Of a stretch of DNA of 64,000 bases, positions 46,997 through 55,701 are shown piece by piece (position 1 is the first letter of the stretch; each line of letters starts with the position of its first letter). The position numbers and the translations under genes are program-made. The stretch is from Burkholderiaceae bacterium (GTDB lineage Bacteria; Pseudomonadota; Gammaproteobacteria; Burkholderiales; Burkholderiaceae): NCBI GenBank assembly GCA_021166835.1, contig JAJPEN010000002.1, positions 21,413-85,412 on the forward strand, read 5' to 3'. The notes beneath the pieces are model-generated. The model worked only from the letters and a program-made list of their open reading frames with translations. It did not search any database and was not told the origin of the DNA.

Positions 46997-47863
46997 ATGG
47001 CTTCGGGTGCGCACACGCAGGCGCCTTACTACTTCATCCCCCATCCGTCGAAATGGCCCGCGGTGGGCGCGCTCGCGCTTATCTTCTTCGGCTTCGGGCT
47101 GGCGAGCTGGTTCAACGGCGCGTCCTTTGGCCCGTACCTGTTCTGGATCTTCGTGGCGATCATGATCTACATGCTCGTCGGCTGGTTCAGCACCGTGGCG
47201 CGCGAGTCCGAGCGCGGCCTGTACAGCGACCGCGTCGACGTGTCGTTCCGCTGGTCGATGAGCTGGTTCATCTTCTCCGAAGTGATGTTCTTCGGCGCCT
47301 TCTTCGGCGCGCTGTTCTACGCGCGGACGATCTCGATGCCCTGGCTGGGCGACCTCGACCACAAGATGGTGCTGTGGCCCGATTTCCAGGCGGTGTGGCC
47401 CAACGCGGGGCCCGCCGGCACGGTCGAACCCTTCCGCACGATCGGGCCGTGGCCGATTCCGACGATCAACACCGCGCTGCTGCTCAGCTCGGGCGTGACG
47501 CTGACCATCGCGCACCATGCGCTGAAGGAGGCGCGCCGGGCGTCGACCATCTTCTGGCTGGCGGTCACGGTCCTGCTGGGCTTCACCTTCCTCGGCTTCC
47601 AGGTCTACGAGTACGCGCATGCGTACGAAGAGCTGAACCTGAAGCTCACTTCGGGCATCTTCGGCTCGACCTTCTTCATCCTGACGGGCTTCCACGGTTT
47701 CCACGTGTGCGTGGGGGCGATCGCATTGAGTGCGGTGCTGTTCCGCACGATCAAGGGGCATTTCACGCCGGAGCACCACTTCGCGTTCGAGGGGGCGGCG
47801 TGGTATTGGCACTTCGTGGACGTGGTCTGGCTCGGGCTCTACGTCGTCGTGTACTGGTTGTAG
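46997..47863 (+). CDS. ctaE: Cytochrome c oxidase subunit III
   Basis: A 288-residue, seven-helix subunit. YYFIPHPSKWPAVGALALIF, WSMSWFIFSEVMFFGAFFGA, FYARTISMPWLG, GFHGFHVCVGAIAL and a C-terminal WYWHFVDVVWLGLYVVVYWL are characteristic. ATG at 46997 follows GGGAGA. Its end is followed by the nested inverted-repeat region, which separates it from the rest of the assembly genes. Confidence 0.96.
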   Translation: MASGAHTQAPYYFIPHPSKWPAVGALALIFFGFGLASWFNGASFGPYLFWIFVAIMIYMLVGWFSTVARESERGLYSDRVDVSFRWSMSWFIFSEVMFFGAFFGALFYARTISMPWLGDLDHKMVLWPDFQAVWPNAGPAGTVEPFRTIGPWPIPTINTALLLSSGVTLTIAHHALKEARRASTIFWLAVTVLLGFTFLGFQVYEYAHAYEELNLKLTSGIFGSTFFILTGFHGFHVCVGAIALSAVLFRTIKGHFTPEHHFAFEGAAWYWHFVDVVWLGLYVVVYWL

Positions 47864-47885
47864 CGGGGTTTCTCTGTTCGCGCCG

Positions 47886-48179
47886 GGTCGCCGGGCTTCG
47901 GGCCGCCGAGGGGCGCACGGGCCGCGGCCAAGGCGGCCGGGCCGAAGCGCCGGCGGGCGGCGATGTCGCGGCCCCCGCTTCGCGGGGGCTTCCCTCGCCT
48001 TCCTCGTCAGCGGCGGGAGGCCGGCAAACTCGGCCCCTGCGGGGCCTCAGACATGCCGGCCTCCTGATCGCCGCTTCCTTCGGAAGCGCTCGGCGCGCCA
48101 AAAGCCGCCCGCCGGCGCTTCGGCCCGGCCGCCTTGGCCGCAGCCCGTGCGCCCCTCGGCGGCCCGAAACCCGGCGACC
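47886..48179. repeat. Nested inverted-repeat element 1 (76-bp arms around a 142-bp core)
   Basis: Arm 47886-47961 and arm 48104-48179 are inverted copies of each other with 2 mismatches in 76 bp. The core between them (47962-48103) is found again, inverted, in element 2. The core holds three hairpins: GCCCCCGC-TTC-GCGGGGGC (47971-47989), a long imperfect stem at 48010-48074, and GCTTCC-TTC-GGAAGC (48073-48087). No gene is supported in it. It begins 22 bp after the ctaE stop. Confidence 0.9.
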
Positions 48180-48317
48180 CTCACGGCCAAGGTGTTCGGC
48201 CGCCGCAGCCAGCAGCCGACTCCTCCCGAATGCTTTTTATTCTTTGAACACGATCGGCGTCCCGCTCGACGCCGAGGCGCGGCGCACGAAGCGATTCGAA
48301 CACCGCGACATCGAGGG

Positions 48318-48517
48318 GCGAGCGTGGGGGACGGCAGTGCGGGCGGCTTTGTCGCGCCGAGCGCTTCCGAAGGAAGCGGCGAAAAAGGAGGCCGGCATGT
48401 TTGAGGCCCCGCAGGGGCCGAGTTTGCCGGCCTCCCGCCGCTGACGAGGAAGACGAGGGAAGCCCCGCGAAGCGGGGCCGCGACATCGCCGCCCGCACTG
48501 CCGTCCCCCACGCTCGC
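48318..48517. repeat. Nested inverted-repeat element 2 (perfect 30-bp arms around an inverted copy of the same core)
   Basis: Arm 48318-48347 and arm 48488-48517 are perfect inverted copies (30 of 30). The core (48348-48487, 140 bp) is the reverse complement of the element 1 core at roughly 93 percent identity. The GC hairpin has lost one base from each side, keeping the pairing. The arms share only their innermost nine bases (GCGGGCGGC) with those of element 1. The 138 bp between the elements (48180-48317) hold nothing I recognise. Confidence 0.9.
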
Positions 48518-48557
48518 ACCGGCGAACACAGAGACAGGCGCTTCGCGCGACGAAACC

Positions 48558-48767
48558 TCAGCGACCGACCGGCACGCCGGTCGGGTGGATCCACCCCATA
48601 TACTGCGCGAACAGGATGAACGCGAACAGCGCCACCGAAAACCCCACGCGAAAGCCCAGCGCCCGCATCGTGTTGCGCGTGCGCCCGCGGTCACGCACGA
48701 GGAAGAACAGCGCGGACGCGAGGCTTCCGATGATCAGTACGAAGGCGAAGGCGACGATCCATTTCAC
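48558..48767 (-). CDS. DUF2909-family twin-helix membrane protein
   Basis: A 69-residue protein with two helices (WIVAFAFVLIIGSLASALFF; VGFSVALFAFILFAQYMGWI) joined by a basic loop (RDRGRTRNTMRALG). This is the DUF2909 pattern found beside SURF1 in Burkholderiales. It is on the opposite strand to the oxidase genes and has ATG at 48767. Probable oxidase assembly accessory; the function is not demonstrated. Confidence 0.82.
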   Translation of the reverse strand: MKWIVAFAFVLIIGSLASALFFLVRDRGRTRNTMRALGFRVGFSVALFAFILFAQYMGWIHPTGVPVGR

Positions 48768-48868
48768 GGAAGAAGGCTCCGAGGGCCGACCTTCGATTCT
48801 AGTTCCGCCACCGGCTGCGGGTCTGCTCCGAGCGGGCCCGTGCTGACGAAGCGGGGTTCGACGCCGGC

Positions 48869-49693
48869 GTGACCAGCGGCCCGAGGAATTCGCGTGCCCG
48901 TTTTCGCGCCTGGGCGCCGACGCTCGCGGCGCTCGTCGTCGTCGTGCTCACCGTCTCGCTCGGCAACTGGCAGCTGCGGCGCGCCGACGAGAAGCGCGCA
49001 CTGCAGGCGCAGCGCGACGCTGCCGAGCGCGACGCGCCGATCGACCTGAGCGCTTCGGGCAACGACGCCGACGCGCTCGACGGGCGCCGCGTTCGGGTTC
49101 GCGGGCGCTTCGTGTCAAAATTCGAGGTCTTCATCGACAATCGGACCCACCGGGGCGTCGCCGGCTTTCACGTGCTCTCGCCATTGCGCCTCGCCGGTTC
49201 CGATTCGCATGTGCTGGTGCTGCGCGGGTGGGTGGCTTCCGATCCGCGCGAGCGTTGGCGCGTTCCGCGGGTGCCGACTCCCGAGGGTGAGGTGCAGGTC
49301 GAGGGCATCGCGCAGCGCGAGCTGACGCATACGCTGGAGCTGGGCCGCACGCCCGAGCCCGGGCCCGACGACCGCATCTGGCTCAATGTCGATCTCGATC
49401 GGTATCGTCGCTGGTCGGAGCTCGCGGTTCGGCAGCCGATCGTGCGCGAGCTGGCGCCGCCGCAGACCTCCGCCGGCGACTTCGACGACGGGCTCGTGCG
49501 CGACTGGCCGCAGCCGGGAGGCGACGTCGAGAAGCACGTCGCCTATGCGTTCCAGTGGTACTCGATGGCAGCGCTCGCCGCCGGGCTGTGGATCTGGTTC
49601 GTGGCGCTCGCGCGCTGGCGCAGGCGTTCACGCGACGGCGACGGGCACGGCGACAGGGACAGCGGCAGGGACAGCGACGCGTTGCGCAGATGA
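48869..49693 (+). CDS. SURF1-family cytochrome oxidase assembly protein
   Basis: A 274-residue SURF1 (Shy1) protein thought to help haem a insertion into subunit I. An N-terminal helix (TLAALVVVVLTVSLGNWQL with the family's GxWQxxR) and a C-terminal helix (WYSMAALAAGLWIWFVAL) flank a periplasmic domain with VRGRFVSKFEVFIDNR and VLVLRGWVASD. The tail is an Arg/Asp/Gly repeat. GTG at 48869; the stop overlaps the next ATG. Confidence 0.92.
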   Translation: MTSGPRNSRARFRAWAPTLAALVVVVLTVSLGNWQLRRADEKRALQAQRDAAERDAPIDLSASGNDADALDGRRVRVRGRFVSKFEVFIDNRTHRGVAGFHVLSPLRLAGSDSHVLVLRGWVASDPRERWRVPRVPTPEGEVQVEGIAQRELTHTLELGRTPEPGPDDRIWLNVDLDRYRRWSELAVRQPIVRELAPPQTSAGDFDDGLVRDWPQPGGDVEKHVAYAFQWYSMAALAAGLWIWFVALARWRRRSRDGDGHGDRDSGRDSDALRR

Positions 49694-50379
49694 CGGGCAG
49701 GAACAGGCAGGTGACGGATTCGACGGTTTCACACCAACGCACGCAGGATCGAAACGCAGGCGAAGGGCGCACGGGCCACCGGCACGGGGATGCACCGCGC
49801 GCAGGCGAAGGGCGCGGCCGCAGCCGGCTCAAGCTGCTCCTGCTGTTCCTCGTGCTCGCCTCGCCGATCGCCGCGTCGTACTACACCTACTACGTGCTGC
49901 GGCCGGACGGGCGCACGAATTACGGGACGCTCGTCGAGCAGCGGCCGGTCGACGCGCTCGGCGGAGCGCCGGTGGTCGGCGACGTGCGAACGCTCGGCGA
50001 GCTGCGCGGTCGCTGGGTGATGCTCGTCGTCGCGCCTTCGGACTGCGACGATGGCTGCCGCCGGCGCCTGTACCATGTGCGTCAGGTACGCTTGACCGCA
50101 GGCAAGGAACGCGACCGCGTCCTGCGCGTATGGTTGCTGCCGGATGCGGGAACGCCGGACCCGGGCCTGCTCGCCGAGCACGAAGGGCTGCTCGTCATCC
50201 GCGCGCCCGCGCCGGCGATCGCGACGAGCCTGCCGGCCACCGAGACGACCTCCGTTTCGGACCACATCTGGTTGATCGATCCGCTGGGGCACCTGATGAT
50301 GCGCTTTCCGCGCGATGCCGATCCCAGCCGGATCAAGAAGGACCTCGCAAAAGTGTTGCGGGCCTCCGGGATCGGATGA
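49690..50379 (+). CDS. Membrane-anchored SCO/thioredoxin-like oxidase assembly protein
   Basis: A 229-residue protein: a hydrophilic basic start, one helix (LKLLLLFLVLASPIAASYYT) and a thioredoxin-like domain with GRWVMLVVAPSDCDDGCRRR. The CDDGC pair resembles the SCO CxxxC copper site, but the usual distal His is not evident. DHIWLIDPLGHLMMRFP is the family's C-terminal block. It is found between SURF1 and ctaA in Burkholderiales; a role in copper or thiol handling is inferred. Confidence 0.82.
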   Translation: MTGRNRQVTDSTVSHQRTQDRNAGEGRTGHRHGDAPRAGEGRGRSRLKLLLLFLVLASPIAASYYTYYVLRPDGRTNYGTLVEQRPVDALGGAPVVGDVRTLGELRGRWVMLVVAPSDCDDGCRRRLYHVRQVRLTAGKERDRVLRVWLLPDAGTPDPGLLAEHEGLLVIRAPAPAIATSLPATETTSVSDHIWLIDPLGHLMMRFPRDADPSRIKKDLAKVLRASGIG

Positions 50380-50425
50380 CGCGCCCGTTGTCGCGTCAGG
50401 AAGCAAGAGAGCAAGAGTCCAGAAG

Positions 50426-51484
50426 ATGAGCGCAACGATCGAGAGTTCTTCCCTGCTGCGCGAACGCCCCCGCGGGCGCACGGCGTTGCGCTACCGGCGG
50501 ATGATCGGCTTCACGCTCGTGCTGACCTTCGCGCTGATCATGCTCGGCGCCTACGTGCGGCTGACCGACGCGGGGCTCGGCTGTCCCGACTGGCCCGGCT
50601 GCTACGGCACGCTCAGCCCCTTCCATGCGCAGGACGAGATCGCCAGGGCGGTCGCCGCGCAGGGCGGAGAGCAGGGGCCCGTGTCGATGGGCAAGGCCTG
50701 GCGCGAGATGATCCACCGCTATTTCGCCAAGCTGCTCGGGCTGCTGGTGATCGCCATCGCGGTCGTCGCGTGGCGCAAGCGCGAGGAGCTGCGCCAGTCG
50801 CCCGCGCTGCCGATCGCGCTGGTCGGCGTCGTCGTGCTGCAGGGCATCTTCGGCATGTGGACGGTCACGCTGCTGCTCAAGCCGGCGATCGTCACCGGCC
50901 ACCTGATCGGCGGGCTGCTCACGCTGTCGCTGCTGCTGTGGCTGTGGCTGCGCCAGACCGAAGTTCCGCGCTACGTCGATGCCGAGCCGGTGGCGGCACT
51001 GTACGCGCCCGCGCTGCTCGGCGTCGCGTTGCTCGCCGCGCAGATCTTCCTCGGCGGCTGGACGAGCACGAACTACGCGGCGCTCGCCTGCACCGATCTG
51101 CCCACCTGCCGCGGCCAGTGGTGGCCCGAGATGGACTTCGCCAACGCCTTCCATTTCGTGCGCGAGCTGGGTCGCACCGGCGACGGCGCACTGCTGTCGC
51201 AGCAGGCGCTCACCGCGATCCACGTGATGCATCGGCTCGGCGCGGTGATCGTGGCGCTGTACGTCGGCTGGCTCGCCTGGCGCGTTCGCGGCACCGACGG
51301 CGTGCGCGCGCTGGGCACCGCGGTGCTCGTCGTGCTCGTCGCGCAGTGGCTGCTCGGCCTGTCCAACGTGTATTTCAGCCTGCCGCTGCCGGTGGCGGTG
51401 ATGCACAACGGCGGCGCGGCGCTGCTGCTCGGCCTGCTCGTCGCGCTGCTCTTCCGCGCGCGCCAGGCGCGCGCGAGCGTCTGA
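50426..51484 (+). CDS. ctaA: Haem A synthase (COX15/CtaA)
   Basis: A 352-residue, eight-helix enzyme oxidising the C8 methyl of haem O to make haem [28 protein letters not shown] is the hallmark, [15 protein letters not shown] and [15 protein letters not shown] carry haem-ligand His residues, and [14 protein letters not shown] is the last block. ATG at 50426, downstream of the SCO-like gene. Confidence 0.95.
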   Translation: MSATIESSSLLRERPRGRTALRYRRMIGFTLVLTFALIMLGAYVRLTDAGLGCPDWPGCYGTLSPFHAQDEIARAVAAQGGEQGPVSMGKAWREMIHRYFAKLLGLLVIAIAVVAWRKREELRQSPALPIALVGVVVLQGIFGMWTVTLLLKPAIVTGHLIGGLLTLSLLLWLWLRQTEVPRYVDAEPVAALYAPALLGVALLAAQIFLGGWTSTNYAALACTDLPTCRGQWWPEMDFANAFHFVRELGRTGDGALLSQQALTAIHVMHRLGAVIVALYVGWLAWRVRGTDGVRALGTAVLVVLVAQWLLGLSNVYFSLPLPVAVMHNGGAALLLGLLVALLFRARQARASV

Positions 51485-51504
51485 GGAAACGGGGCTCCGA
51501 CGCG

Positions 51505-52398
51505 ATGGACATGCCCGCTGTCAGGCCGTCGGGCTGGCGACTGGCCGTTTCGCAATACGTCACGGTGACGAAGCCGCGCATCGTGCTGCTGGCGGCCTTC
51601 TGCGCGCTGATCGGCATGCTGCTGGCGAGCCGCGAACAGGTGCACTGGCAGATCCTGCTGTTCGGCACGCTGGGCATCTCGCTGCTCGCCGGCGCGGGCT
51701 TCGCGTTCAACTGCCTGATCGAGCGCCACATCGACGCGCGCATGGCGCGCACGCGCGGCCGGCCTTCGGCCAGCGGCGAGGTCGGCGTGCCGGGTCACAC
51801 GCTGTTCGCCACCGTGCTGGCCGTGCTCGGCGCCTTCGTGCTGTACGTGTTCGTCAATCCGCTGACGATGTGGCTCACGCTGGCCACCTTCGTCGGCTAC
51901 GCGGGCATCTACACCGTGCTGCTCAAGCCGTCCACGCCGCAGAACATCGTGATCGGCGGCGCCTCGGGCGCGATGCCGCCGGTGCTCGGCTGGGCAGCGG
52001 TGACCAACGAGGTGAGCGCCGCGCCGCTCGTGCTGTTCCTGATCATCTTCGTCTGGACGCCGCCGCATTTCTGGTCGCTCGCGCTCTACCGCATCGACGA
52101 CTACCGCAAGTCCGGGCTGCCGATGCTGCCGGTCACGCACGGCCCGGAGTTCACCCGGCTGAACATCCTGCTCTATACGGTGCTGCTGGTCGTCGCGTCG
52201 GTGCTGCCGTTCCTGATCCAGATGAGCGGCCTGCTCTACCTCGCGTGCGCGCTCGTGCTCGACGCCATCTTCCTCGCCTACGCGTGGCGGATGTGGCGCA
52301 ATTACTCCGACGAACTCGCGCGGCGCACCTTCGGCTATTCGATCTTCTATCTGTCCGCGCTGTTCGGCGCGCTGCTCGTCGACCACTTCATGAATTGA
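51505..52398 (+). CDS. ctaB: Protohaem IX farnesyltransferase (haem O synthase)
   Basis: A 297-residue polytopic prenyltransferase converting haem B to haem [21 protein letters not shown], the first Asp-rich-type motif [39 protein letters not shown] and [20 protein letters not shown] are diagnostic. ATG at 51505 (another at 51511). Works directly before CtaA in the pathway. Confidence 0.96.
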   Translation: MDMPAVRPSGWRLAVSQYVTVTKPRIVLLAAFCALIGMLLASREQVHWQILLFGTLGISLLAGAGFAFNCLIERHIDARMARTRGRPSASGEVGVPGHTLFATVLAVLGAFVLYVFVNPLTMWLTLATFVGYAGIYTVLLKPSTPQNIVIGGASGAMPPVLGWAAVTNEVSAAPLVLFLIIFVWTPPHFWSLALYRIDDYRKSGLPMLPVTHGPEFTRLNILLYTVLLVVASVLPFLIQMSGLLYLACALVLDAIFLAYAWRMWRNYSDELARRTFGYSIFYLSALFGALLVDHFMN

Positions 52399-52418
52399 TC
52401 GAGGAGGATCCGATCCCG

Positions 52419-53042
52419 ATGACGACTCTCGACGCGCTTGCGCCGCTGTCCGGGCGCTGGACGCGCCGCGCCGCAATGGCCGTGATGCTCTCGGGCGCCC
52501 TCTGGCTGGCCGGCTGCCAGTCGAAGCCCGAGTTCCGCAACACCGACGTCACCGGCGCCGATTTCGCGCAGGACTTCCATCTCACCGGCCATGACGGCAA
52601 GCAGTACTCGCTCGCCGACTTCCGCGGCAAGGCGGTCGTGATCTTCTTCGGCTACACGCAGTGCCCCGACGTCTGCCCGACGACGATGTCGGAGCTGGCC
52701 GAGGTGATGAAGCTGCTCGGCCCGGACGCCGATCGTGTGCAGGTGCTGTTCGTCACCGTAGACCCGGAGCGCGACACGCCGCAGCTGCTCGCCAGCTACG
52801 TGCCGGCCTTCGATCCGCGTTTCCTCGGCCTGTACGGCGACGAGCAGGCCACCGAACGCACGGCGAAGGCGTTCCGCGTCTTCTACCAGAAGGTGCCGGG
52901 CAAGACGCCGGGCAGCTACACGGTGGACCACACGGCCGGCAGCTACGTCTACGACCCGCAAGGCAGGCTGCGGCTGTTCGTCAAGCACGGCGCCGGGCCG
53001 GAGCCGATCGCGCAGGACCTGAGAACGCTGCTGGCGGGCTGA
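52419..53042 (+). CDS. SCO1/SenC copper-delivery lipoprotein
   Basis: A 207-residue lipoprotein: the leader ends LSGALWLAGC with the lipobox Cys. The thioredoxin fold has the copper site FGYTQCPDVCPTTMSE (CxxxC) and the distal His in SYTVDHTAGSYVYDP. It matures the CuA centre of subunit II. GAGGAGG lies about 13 nt before the ATG. Last gene of the oxidase cluster; a 13-bp repeat follows. Confidence 0.93.
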   Translation: MTTLDALAPLSGRWTRRAAMAVMLSGALWLAGCQSKPEFRNTDVTGADFAQDFHLTGHDGKQYSLADFRGKAVVIFFGYTQCPDVCPTTMSELAEVMKLLGPDADRVQVLFVTVDPERDTPQLLASYVPAFDPRFLGLYGDEQATERTAKAFRVFYQKVPGKTPGSYTVDHTAGSYVYDPQGRLRLFVKHGAGPEPIAQDLRTLLAG

Positions 53043-53057
53043 GCGGCCCGCTCGGGT

Positions 53058-53135
53058 GCTCCGCTCAGTCGTTCCGCTCAGCTGCCGGGCTCAGTTGCTG
53101 CGCTCAGTTGTTCCGCTCAAGCGCTGCGCTCGCTG
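53058..53135. repeat. Degenerate 13-bp tandem repeat at the sco/eamA junction
   Basis: Six units on the pattern GTTCCGCTCAGTT start at 53058, 53071, 53084, 53097, 53110 and 53123. Units 2 and 5 agree at 10 of 13 positions; others differ more. The repeat contains the EamA stop codon (53117-53119), so it supplies the last EamA codons. Confidence 0.8.
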
Positions 53136-54013
53136 CCGGCGGCCACGCCCGCCCGCTGCGTCAGCGCGGCCAGCACCGTCGCCGCGAGGATCATCGCTCC
53201 CCCAGCCAGCGTGCGCGCGCTCAGCGTCTCTCCGCCGATCGCCACCGACGACAGCGCCGCGAACAGCACCTCGCTGAGCATCACGATCGCGGTCACGCCC
53301 GCCGGCACGCGCGCCACGCCGTACTGCAGCGCGAAGTTGCCGGCGAGGAGCGCCAGCGCCAGCGCGATCGTGCCCGCGATCCACAGCCAGTGCGGCGCGG
53401 GCGGAAAGGCCATCGTTCCGCCGAGCGACATCACCCAGGCCATCGTCACGGCGACGACGAAGCCGCCGACGAACATCGCGAGCGCGCGCACGTCGTCGGG
53501 CGCGTCGCGGTTGCGCCGGACGAGCACGTTGACGAAGGCGAAGCACAGGCCGCCGGCCAGGCCGAGCCAGTCGGCGAGCGACGAGGGCAGCGGAAAGCCC
53601 GCGCCCGGCTGCCACAGGACGATCGCGGCGCCGCCGAGCGCGAGCGCCATCCGCGCGAGCGCCGCGCCCGTGATCGCTTCGTCGAGCAGCCAGCGCGCGA
53701 GCAGCAGCGACCACACCGGCATCAGGTAGAAGAGCAGGACGACGCGGACGACTTCGCCGATCATCACGCCCCAGTTGAAGGCGACGTTGGTCGCGCCGGC
53801 GGCGAGCACGAGCCACAGCAGCGCGGGTCGCCGCAGCAGTCCGCGCCAGGCGAGCGGGCGCCAGATGCTGATGACGATGGTCGAGAAGAGGAAGGCGAAG
53901 CCGGTCGCCCAGACGCTGTGCAGGCCGAGCGCGTTCAGCTGCCGGAACGGCCACCACGAAACGCCCCAGACGAAGGCGTTGAACAGCAGGCAGGCGAGGG
54001 CTGCGGCGGGCAC
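53117..54013 (-). CDS. EamA/DMT-family membrane transporter
   Basis: A 298-residue protein with ten predicted helices and two EamA repeats (FNAFVWGVSWWPFRQLNALG; LGLAGGLCFAFVNVLVRRNR). RVVLLFYLMPVWSLLLARWL is the typical end of repeat 1. The substrate is unknown. It starts at GTG 54013, 18 nt after rpoH, so it may be co-transcribed with the heat-shock sigma gene. Confidence 0.87.
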   Translation of the reverse strand: MPAAALACLLFNAFVWGVSWWPFRQLNALGLHSVWATGFAFLFSTIVISIWRPLAWRGLLRRPALLWLVLAAGATNVAFNWGVMIGEVVRVVLLFYLMPVWSLLLARWLLDEAITGAALARMALALGGAAIVLWQPGAGFPLPSSLADWLGLAGGLCFAFVNVLVRRNRDAPDDVRALAMFVGGFVVAVTMAWVMSLGGTMAFPPAPHWLWIAGTIALALALLAGNFALQYGVARVPAGVTAIVMLSEVLFAALSSVAIGGETLSARTLAGGAMILAATVLAALTQRAGVAAGSERSA

Positions 54014-54031
54014 GGAGCGCAGCCCGCCGCC

Positions 54032-54925
54032 TCAAACGTACTCGGCCAGCGCTCCTTTCATCTTCTGCAGCGCCTTCGCCTCGATCTGGCGGATGCGCTC
54101 GGCCGAGACGCCGAACTCGTCGGCGAGCTGGTGCAGCGTGAGCGTTCCGCCCTCGGACTCGTCCTTCAGCCAGCGCGTCTCGATGATGCGCCGGCTGCGC
54201 GCATCGAGCGCGGCCAGCGCACTGGCGATGCCCTCGCTCTGCAGCCGGTCGCGGTCGCGCGACTCGAGCACCTGCGTGGGCTCGGCCTGCGGCGCCGCGA
54301 GCCAGGCGATCGGCGAGTAGCTCTCCTCGCCGTCGTCGAGGGACGGATCGAGCGCGACGTCCTGGCCGCCCAGGCGCGTCTCCATTTCGACGACGTCCTT
54401 CTCGCGCACGTTCAGGTCGCGCGCGATCGCGTCGACCTCGGCAGCCGTGAGCGCCTGCGGGCCCGATTTGCGCGAGCGCAGATTGAAGAACAGCTTGCGC
54501 TGCGCTTTCGTGGTGGCGACTTTCACCGTGCGCCAGTTCTTCAGGATGTACTCGTGAATTTCGGCGCGGATCCAGTGCAGCGCGAACGAGACGAGACGCA
54601 CGCCGCGATCGGGGTCGAAGCGCTTGACCGCCTTCATCAGGCCGATGTTGCCTTCCTGGATCAGGTCGGCATGCGGCAGCCCGTAGCCCAGGTACTGGCG
54701 CGCGATCGACACGACGAGCCGAAGGTGCGACAGCACCATCTCGCGTGCGGCGTCGAGATCGCCGGTCTCCCGGTACCGGCGGGACAATTCGGATTCCCGC
54801 TCGGCGCTGAGCATCGGCAGGCGGTGAACCGCGGCAATATAGGCATCGAGATTCCCGACCGCCGGCAGCGCCATCATCGCGTTGGGCGAAGCGGGCACGA
54901 GAGCGGTGGAATTTCCCTTCGTCAT
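54032..54925 (-). CDS. rpoH: RNA polymerase sigma-32 (heat-shock) factor
   Basis: A 297-residue group 3 sigma factor. Region 2 includes HLRLVVSIARQYLGYGLPHA then DLIQEGNIGLMKAVKRFDP, and the RpoH box QRKLFFNLR is present. Region 4 has TLHQLADEFGVSAERIRQIE. AAGGAGG sits before the ATG at 54925, and a CIRCE-like operator lies 29 nt upstream, suggesting HrcA repression in addition to the usual sigma-32 controls. Confidence 0.96.
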   Translation of the reverse strand: MTKGNSTALVPASPNAMMALPAVGNLDAYIAAVHRLPMLSAERESELSRRYRETGDLDAAREMVLSHLRLVVSIARQYLGYGLPHADLIQEGNIGLMKAVKRFDPDRGVRLVSFALHWIRAEIHEYILKNWRTVKVATTKAQRKLFFNLRSRKSGPQALTAAEVDAIARDLNVREKDVVEMETRLGGQDVALDPSLDDGEESYSPIAWLAAPQAEPTQVLESRDRDRLQSEGIASALAALDARSRRIIETRWLKDESEGGTLTLHQLADEFGVSAERIRQIEAKALQKMKGALAEYV

Positions 54926-54953
54926 CCGGATACCTCCTTACTGAAAAGAGAGA

Positions 54954-54980
54954 TTAGCACTCTCGGGTCGAGAGTGCCAG
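54954..54980 (-). promoter_or_regulatory. CIRCE-like HrcA operator before rpoH
   Basis: TTAGCACTC, nine bases, then GAGTGCCAG. The consensus is TTAGCACTC-N9-GAGTGCTAA, so the left half is perfect and only the two final bases of the right half differ. It lies 29 nt upstream of the rpoH start. HrcA control of rpoH is established in some betaproteobacteria. Confidence 0.85.
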
Positions 54981-55026
54981 CGCCAGACGATCATCAGACA
55001 GGATGGACAGCTTTCGAGGATTTACG

Positions 55027-55671
55027 ATGCTCCAGCTCTATACCTTTTTCCGCAGTTCGGCTTCGTTTCGCGTGCGCATCGCCTTGAATCTGAAGGGTTT
55101 GCCGTGGGAACCGAAGGTCGTCTGGCTCCCTTCGAACGAGCAATGCGGCGACCCGTTCCGCGCGGTAAATCCGCAGGGATTCGTTCCGCTGCTGGTCGAT
55201 GGCGAGCAGCGGCTCGCCCAGTCGCTGGCGATCATCGAGTATCTGGACGAAACGAAGCCGGGGCCCCGGTTGCTGCCCGGCGATGCGCTGGGGCGCGCCC
55301 GCGTGCGCTCGCTGTCGCTGCTGGTGGCTGCCGAGATCCATCCGTTGAACAACCTGCGCGTGCTGAACCACCTGCGCGACGCGCTGGGGCTCGACGCCGA
55401 GGCGATCGCCCGCTGGTACCGCCACTGGTGCGACGAGGGGCTCGCCGCGCTCGAGCGCGAACTGGCCGATCCGCGTACCGGCCGCTTCTGTCACGGCGAC
55501 GCGCCGACGATGGCCGACGTGTGCCTGGTGCCGCAGGTTTTCAACGCGCGGCGTTTCGAGACGAAGGTCGAGCGCTACGAGCGGACGATGCGCATCTTCG
55601 ACGAGTGCATGAAGCTCGAGGCGTTCCGCAGGGCCCAGCCGTCCGAGCAGGCCGAGGCGTCGCGCGGCTGA
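55027..55671 (+). CDS. maiA: Maleylacetoacetate isomerase (zeta-class GST)
   Basis: A 214-residue enzyme of tyrosine/homogentisate degradation using glutathione. LYTFFRSSASFRVRIALNLK contains the SSxS(C)-type active-site serines of the zeta class. NPQGFVPLLVDGEQRLAQSL, EIHPLNNLRVLNHL and CHGDAPTMADVCLVPQVFNA are diagnostic. ATG at 55027 has GAGG upstream; ATG 55003 would add eight unconserved residues. Divergent from rpoH and followed by a minisatellite. Confidence 0.93.
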   Translation: MLQLYTFFRSSASFRVRIALNLKGLPWEPKVVWLPSNEQCGDPFRAVNPQGFVPLLVDGEQRLAQSLAIIEYLDETKPGPRLLPGDALGRARVRSLSLLVAAEIHPLNNLRVLNHLRDALGLDAEAIARWYRHWCDEGLAALERELADPRTGRFCHGDAPTMADVCLVPQVFNARRFETKVERYERTMRIFDECMKLEAFRRAQPSEQAEASRG

Positions 55672-55701
55672 GGCTCCTCCCCCTTCCGGCCGACCCTTCC
55701 A

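Noticed and set aside
44189..47812. A 1,207-codon open frame antisense to the oxidase genes
   Set aside because: It runs opposite ctaC-ctaE, whose identity is certain, has His/Arg/Asp-rich low-complexity content and no domain. Such frames are expected opposite GC-rich coding sequence.
48565..48584. CCGACCGG-CACG-CCGGTCGG hairpin considered as a terminator
   Set aside because: It lies within the DUF2909 coding end and has no T-tract on either side.
47730..48694. Several open frames across the nested inverted repeats
   Set aside because: They appear on both strands with mirrored composition because of the inverted repeats; no start signals or domains. The region is treated as non-coding.
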